A DNA stretch of 64,000 nt from Talaromyces rugulosus (taxonomy: Eukaryota > Ascomycota > Eurotiomycetes > Eurotiales > Trichocomaceae), in contig NC_049562.1 of NCBI RefSeq assembly GCF_013368755.1, forward strand, positions 4,526,001 to 4,590,000, given 5' to 3'. The notes under the pieces were generated by a model. It was not told the DNA's origin. It ran no database searches and saw nothing but the letters and a program-made list of their open reading frames with translations. The position numbers were made by a program, and so were the translations under genes. Shown piece after piece: positions 59,258 through 64,000 of this stretch (the stretch's first letter is position 1; each line of letters opens with the position of its first letter).

Positions 59258-60474
59258 TTATGATTTAGCAGTATTATTTACCAATTTCTCATTCCGTTTT
59301 CGCCCTTTCATCCCAATGGTAAGGAAGACAACTCCATTCCAAAACCCTCGTAGTGACCCCGTTGCAACCACTGCTATGAGAAGGGGATACGATGTTTGGT
59401 CCTGGCGAACGAACGCCGATACGCGATTTATTGTAGGTGCCACCCAAGTTGATAATAGAACAAGGAAGAATATTAGAGGCATCAAGACGAAGTGCCTGAA
59501 CGAGATAGCTGTCTGCTGGTGGCTGACCCGCGGGACGAAGAGGACAGGCTCTTCCTGTGATTCAAGAATGTGACCGGACTTGGCATGGATGCCAAGTTCC
59601 TCGGCTTGAGAGGCATCAGAGGTCCTCCTGTCCGATTCATTTTCCTTGGTTGTGACTGAAGATAGTTGGATATGGTCGGTTTGTGCAATATTGAACTTTT
59701 TTTTCAACTTGAAGACTTGGATTCCGACCAGGCAATAGAGAATCATTGCGAAAAATATCAATAGCCTGTCATGGAGAGATATCGGGTTAGATTGGGGGAA
59801 TTTATTTAACCAAGGGAGTCATCGTACCAGACAGGTCCGTAGTAGAAAATGATCCGGAAAAGCACCCATTCGGGGGATATAGAGCACCAAATCTAGCAGA
59901 AATAATATTAGCTCTCTCGTAGATGTAGCAGTATCTAGATAGGAAACCACCCACTGTCTCGCTTCCATACATGGGTCCCTTTTCCGGCGTGCTGATGAAG
60001 AGAAACACGAGTGCAGGGACAAAGACCAAGGGTGTAATTATCGTAATGAATTTGATCTCAAGTCTTTTAAGGTCTTCCGCATCGTAACGGTAAAAAACGA
60101 TAAGAAAGACGTCGTAAGCCATCGCAAGCGTCCAAAAGACATCTGCGATTGGAAACCTATGGTAAATTCTAGTTAATATGGTGTATATGGGTATGGGGGT
60201 CCCAGCAGGAAACGTACATTTGCAGCGAAAAGGCCTGGAAACGGCACAGGGCAGACGCATCCCCAGCGTTCGGCCCGCTTACCGAAATCATTGTCGCGAT
60301 AAAGTCGAACAAATTATAAAAAGCATTGATGAAGATCAACCGGTGCATCGGGTTGCGGAAGTTTTTGGAAAGACTAAAAGTCAAGATAATCGTCGCGACA
60401 CCGAGGATGGACAGCGCAGAGGCGCCTCTGCCAACCTTGGCTATGGTGTCGGACTGCTCATCGGAGAGGATCAT
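59258..60474 (-). CDS. cAMP-receptor-like GPCR (Dicty_CAR type)
   Basis: Four minus-strand exons (60474-60218, 60156-59955, 59892-59828, 59765-59258) give 343 aa. Seven hydrophobic segments are seen: ALSILGVATIILTF, LIFINAFYNLFDFIATMI, ADVFWTLAMAYDVFLIVF, FITIITPLVFVPALVFLF, a helix spanning FRIIFYYGPVW/LLIFFAMILYCLVG, HFVLMPLIFFLVLLSTWV, and PLLIAVVATGSLRGFWNG. A charged third intracellular loop of about 80 residues lies between TM5 and TM6. The arrangement fits the cAMP-receptor-like class of fungal GPCRs (the Aspergillus GprH/GprI kind), proposed nutrient sensors. The third exon is 65 nt and joins in frame at both ends. The ligand is unknown. Confidence 0.83.
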
Positions 60475-61507
60475 ATTGAATACCGTGTTTTTTCACATGG
60501 GCCAGAGCTGAACGATTTCATCAACAGCATTTCGCTATACAAAACCATGACCGAGCGCGCCATCTGATGTTCCACATGTAGCTTGCATACGGAGTACTGT
60601 AGATATATTGAATCTTTGGAGGGGGGTGGTCTGAGCATGCCATCATGGTACCTTTTCTTGTACTAAATGACGTGATAGGTCCTGAATCTCAGCTCAGGGG
60701 ACAAATTCCCAACTGACCGGCGTGGGATGTGCTCGCCAAAGCTTGTTGTGCATGGCGCTATTGCGCCATTCTACATTTGTTTTTTTTTTCCTTCATGCAT
60801 GTACGAGAGATCTTATATCGCTTACTGGAACGAGCACGCGATCACAGATGAATCTTTCAATGTGGCTCTCTCGACAAAGCACCAATTGATACAATGCGAA
60901 GTTTGCTCTGAGGACTGGCGTCAATATAATTCCCTGTTGATTTCATGGTTATCTGTCCGCGGATATACCCTCTCCTGTTAAAATCTACATGCACGAGACC
61001 AACACTTGGCAGCCTTTTTATTGACAAGACTACAGGGCACTGCAAACTCAAGCGAGGGCTTGTGACGCGTACAGAAAGAGTACAATAAGCGAATCGCAAA
61101 CCGCGGCTGTCAGCGAAAATCGCCTGACTCAATCAGATCTGCCTTGGTTGCCAAATATGGATCTGGAAAATAAGGTTAAGGCCAATTAAAACGCCCTTTA
61201 TTCTAACGTCATTTGCTTTCTCTCTGTCGTGATGCCAAGTCGCATGCTAGACGCCAATCACGTTGCAGACCCAGTCTGCCGGGTTCTTGCATCTTACGTA
61301 CTAGTACTGAGAACTTATATTCTAAAAGATCGTCTATGTTTTTTTTTTTGTTTTGTTTTTTTTTTTTTTTTTTAAAGAGTCATCTAGGCCTCTATGTATT
61401 AGTAAAAGCTAGTCAGTTGCCTGAATAAAGTTCTTATACCTAATTGTTGACGCCATAGTCACAATAATAGACCAAATTTGCACTTCATATTCTTAGTGAA
61501 AACTAGC
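60475..61507. other. Intergenic region with poly-T tract
   Basis: This holds the GPCR promoter side and the 3' flank of the TauD-type gene. A T-rich run (about 35 nt with two G interruptions) lies at 61337-61373. No gene was recognised. Confidence 0.45.
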
Positions 61508-62701
61508 TCAAGAAAGTGCTTGCACTACTTGAGCCCAGTCGCCATAGCCATAATTGCCTGGTACGCTCTCTGCATCAAACAAACTGGCGAGCACTACCCT
61601 ATCCTTCTGGTCTCCAGTCCACGGCTGTCTTCCATGCTGTGCAATCACATTATCAAACACGAGTATGTCTCCCTGTTCCCAATGATGCAAGACCCTAATA
61701 TCATCTGTGATTTTGACAAGATGGATGAGATATTTCTCAGGGATAGGCGTTCCATCGCCAAATAACACCTGGGTAACATTCTTTCTCTTTCCGGTGTTAT
61801 TTGCTTGAGAATTATTGTAATATGCTGCTAGCCCGGTAAATAGCGTCGGCAAATTAGTACTTTGTTGTGTTCGTATCGCTGGCAGATGATGCGTCACAAC
61901 CAAAGTCTGGTCACTATCCTCCCATTTCCAGGATGTATGTTTGCCTCTTCCATACCGCTTGATCTGATCCTCTATCTTACGCTTCCGCGTCTCGAGATCA
62001 TCGCCCTCGACAATCTCTTTCCCAAAAGCCTGGCGTAGCGTTGAGCCACCTTCGTATTGCTTGTCTACTTTGTATGTGACCTGGCTTAGGACACCCTTGG
62101 TGGCTAGTTGGTCAATAAACTCGGGAATTTCCCTGTTGGCACGATTGAACAGCTCTAAACTGGACGAGATCGGAGTTTCTCCGCCGCTTCCCTTTGCGGG
62201 GGCCTTGTGGGAGTAGAAAAATATATACTCGGGCGCATGAGGCACTTGCGGGGACTCGTTATGGTTATATATGAGCACTTCCTTGGGTGCCTCGTTGGCT
62301 GGGGCGACATTGGGTGCTAGGAGCGGTCGATCCACCACGATTCCGATAATCTCGTGCGGAGAGTAGCCAAACGCATGTGCGAAACGACTGAAATCGTCGG
62401 CCGAATGAATGGGGAGATTGCGGAAGAGCAGGGCGCCATGTGTAGCAAGTTTCTTGGTCAAGTAGCCATCGTGTTGCGTTTGAAGCGATTTGACGGTGGA
62501 GATTGCTGCGTCGAGCGTGGGCTGTTCGGCCGTTGCCGGACGCAGAGCAAGAGGAATTACGGTGTCCTCAGGATGCGGTGCAGTAAGAATGCGTTGATTA
62601 GTCGATGGAAGAGAGAAAGGTTCGAAGAAAGCAAGATCAGAAGAGCTGTCGTTCAATTTCAATGTTTGGACAGCCAACTGTTCCGTGATTGTAGTAGCCA
62701 T
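61508..62701 (-). CDS. TauD/TfdA-family Fe(II)/2-oxoglutarate dioxygenase
   Basis: This single exon encodes 397 aa from the ATG at 62701 (MATTITEQLAVQ). An N-terminal segment of about 100 residues leads to GALLFRNLPIHSADDFSRF and the iron motif in YNHNESPQVP, where His-x-Glu replaces the His-x-Asp of TauD, as in clavaminate-synthase-like members. GGETPISSS follows. The distal histidine is in AQHGRQPW, with an Arg soon after in KDRVVLASL for 2-oxoglutarate. Homologues are common in moulds, mostly unassigned, and use sulfonates, amino acids or secondary metabolites. No biosynthetic neighbour is visible to suggest the substrate. Confidence 0.88.
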   Translation of the reverse strand: MATTITEQLAVQTLKLNDSSSDLAFFEPFSLPSTNQRILTAPHPEDTVIPLALRPATAEQPTLDAAISTVKSLQTQHDGYLTKKLATHGALLFRNLPIHSADDFSRFAHAFGYSPHEIIGIVVDRPLLAPNVAPANEAPKEVLIYNHNESPQVPHAPEYIFFYSHKAPAKGSGGETPISSSLELFNRANREIPEFIDQLATKGVLSQVTYKVDKQYEGGSTLRQAFGKEIVEGDDLETRKRKIEDQIKRYGRGKHTSWKWEDSDQTLVVTHHLPAIRTQQSTNLPTLFTGLAAYYNNSQANNTGKRKNVTQVLFGDGTPIPEKYLIHLVKITDDIRVLHHWEQGDILVFDNVIAQHGRQPWTGDQKDRVVLASLFDAESVPGNYGYGDWAQVVQALS

Positions 62702-63571
62702 GACGAGTAAGTACACTTGCTTTTGACGGCCAAAATGATTCTATATGGGTTTCGTATCAACACGGACTTGTATTTGATTTTACAGTGAAGTCCGGTGATA
62801 CCAGCAATATTTGAGTCTTATGGGCAAGTCTTGCCAATTTTTGTCGGCGATTACGAAATGCGGGGGTCTCGATGATAAATTGCCTATTTTGGAAAAGACA
62901 GGTCCCATGTCAAAGCCTATTGCTCTTGAATTATCGTGGCTGTGTGTACACTGATTGGTTTGATTAGCTGTCAAAGATAAGCCATCAATGTTATTGGCAC
63001 GATTCAAATGTTGTGTGACCATGCCATTTCTTGCGCAATGCAACGGCCGTTCTATCGGGTTGGTGAGAAACTAGTTAGCTATCACAAGCTGCCCTCTAAG
63101 CATCATTCCTCGGAAGGAGAAGGAATAGTGTCGTATCAGAAGACGGCATGATGTCTTGTAGTTTTTGTGACGTGAACTCGGAATATTTGAAGCAGAAAGC
63201 TGATGGCGATTATCACATTCTTCATCTCCAAATAGTTATGGAACATGAAATGATAGTAGCATAATTCTTCCAGGTTCATCCAAGACTGTATCTCGGATAT
63301 TAGCTATATGGCAGGTCCCCCATAGTCGGCCAGCGCATAATATAAGTAGAGCTTGTCACAGCTGGCAATAGCATCAAGATGATCGTGATCTGTAGAAATC
63401 GTGGTCGTTGCACAAAAGCGAAGATCTGCAAGGAATGCAGAGACGACGTTATCGCCGGGTCGCCAAGGACTCGCGGCGGGGACGGGCAACTAGGCTCCTT
63501 CTCCTCCGCACTCACTCACCACCACCAGGCATGGACGGACGGTACGCGCCTGGCACAACTTCGCTCTCGAC
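62702..63571. other. Divergent promoter region between TauD-type gene and vps23
   Basis: No additional gene, repeat or clear element was recognised. Short frames near 62780-63043 and 63300-63515 lack family character. Confidence 0.4.
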
Positions 63572-64000
63572 ATGGCGGCTGTGTCCCAGACCACGCTGAC
63601 ATGGCTATGGGGAGTCCTCACCAAGGCATGGTCAATCTCCTGATCCCTGTTGAATCAATGCTGACTGGCGCCCACGGCACAGAACCACTATGACCCCAAA
63701 CAAACATATCGCGATCCCAACCGCACATACCACGACATCGCTCGAGCGCTGGCGCAATATCCCTCTCTTGGGCCGCGTACAGATGTCTACAGTGAGTTTT
63801 TGGGTGGACCCTAGTCGTCAAGATAGAGAACTCTTGAGCTCACTAGTGATCAAGCATACGAAAATGGCACCTCGTCGCTACTCCTCCACCTAGTCGGCAC
63901 GCTACCGGTTGCCTTTCGCGGCGCCATGTACAATATCCCCGTCGACGTTTGGATTCCAAATACATATCCACTCGAACCCCCGATAGTATACGTCACTCCA
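63572..64000 (+). CDS. vps23: ESCRT-I subunit Vps23/Tsg101, UEV domain (3' truncated by window end)
   Basis: Visible exons are 63572-63625, 63683-63791 and 63855-64000 (open at the edge), giving 103 residues. MAAVSQTTLTWLWGVLTK, LAQYPSLGPRTDVYTYENG, FRGAMYNIPVDVWIPNTYP and PPIVYVTP are the N-terminal UEV fold, a catalytically dead E2 that binds ubiquitin and P(T/S)AP motifs for endosomal sorting. The first intron appears to be GC-AG (AAG|GCATGG, CTGAC branch, CACAG end); the nearby GTCAAT donor gives an immediate stop. The start of exon 2 contains two related seven-residue units (YDPKQTY, RDPNRTY), where the family normally has one. Confidence 0.85.

Overview
The window is nuclear DNA of a filamentous ascomycete (Pezizomycotina), most likely a Eurotiomycete of the Aspergillus/Penicillium/Talaromyces kind. 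The evidence is many short introns (about 50-120 nt) with GT...AG ends and CTAAC/CTGAC branch points, genes every 2-3 kb on both strands, a Zn2Cys6 activator, a Ste2-type pheromone receptor, a Def1 homologue and a saccharopine dehydrogenase of the fungal alpha-aminoadipate lysine pathway. There is no operon structure, CRISPR array, recognisable tRNA/rRNA or intact transposon. Exon limits below were placed by eye from splice signals, frame continuity and protein family sense; they have not been tested against transcripts.

Layout. 1-0.85 kb: C-terminal part of an unidentified acidic/low-complexity protein. 1.6-4.3 kb: a three-part fusion, GH3 beta-N-acetylglucosaminidase plus two GNAT domains. 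4.8-16.2 kb: an efflux block with a DHA1 MFS pump (-), an ABCC/MRP-type ABC transporter (+, divergent) and a second DHA1 pump (+). 16.8-26.5 kb: housekeeping and uncharacterised genes (Kes1/Osh4-type oxysterol-binding protein, a putative tail-anchored protein, Def1, a 408-aa unknown, a small AT-hook-like protein). 26.9-31.4 kb: lys1 with nine exons and an upstream CpcA/Gcn4-type site, then a membrane-anchored ubiquitin protease of the Ubp16/USP30 kind.

31.6-38.7 kb: a compact set that looks functionally linked: PLP aminotransferase (-), FtmOx1/AsqJ-like Fe(II)/2-oxoglutarate dioxygenase (+) on a shared divergent promoter, amino-acid permease (+) and a Zn2Cys6 regulator (-). An octamer (CCGGTTTC) occurs in the divergent promoter and twice, inverted, upstream of the regulator. 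This is the best candidate here for an undescribed small pathway.

40-52.6 kb: class II fructose-bisphosphate aldolase, an OSCA/Csc1 channel, a dynamin-family GTPase, a secreted S10 carboxypeptidase and an aldo-keto reductase with an 11-nt exon. 53.6-60.5 kb: a signalling/membrane stretch with the Ste2-type receptor, a decayed C-terminal piece of an MFS transporter, an OST-alpha/TMEM184 protein and a cAMP-receptor-like GPCR. 61.5-64 kb: a TauD-type dioxygenase and the start of the ESCRT-I subunit Vps23, cut by the window end.
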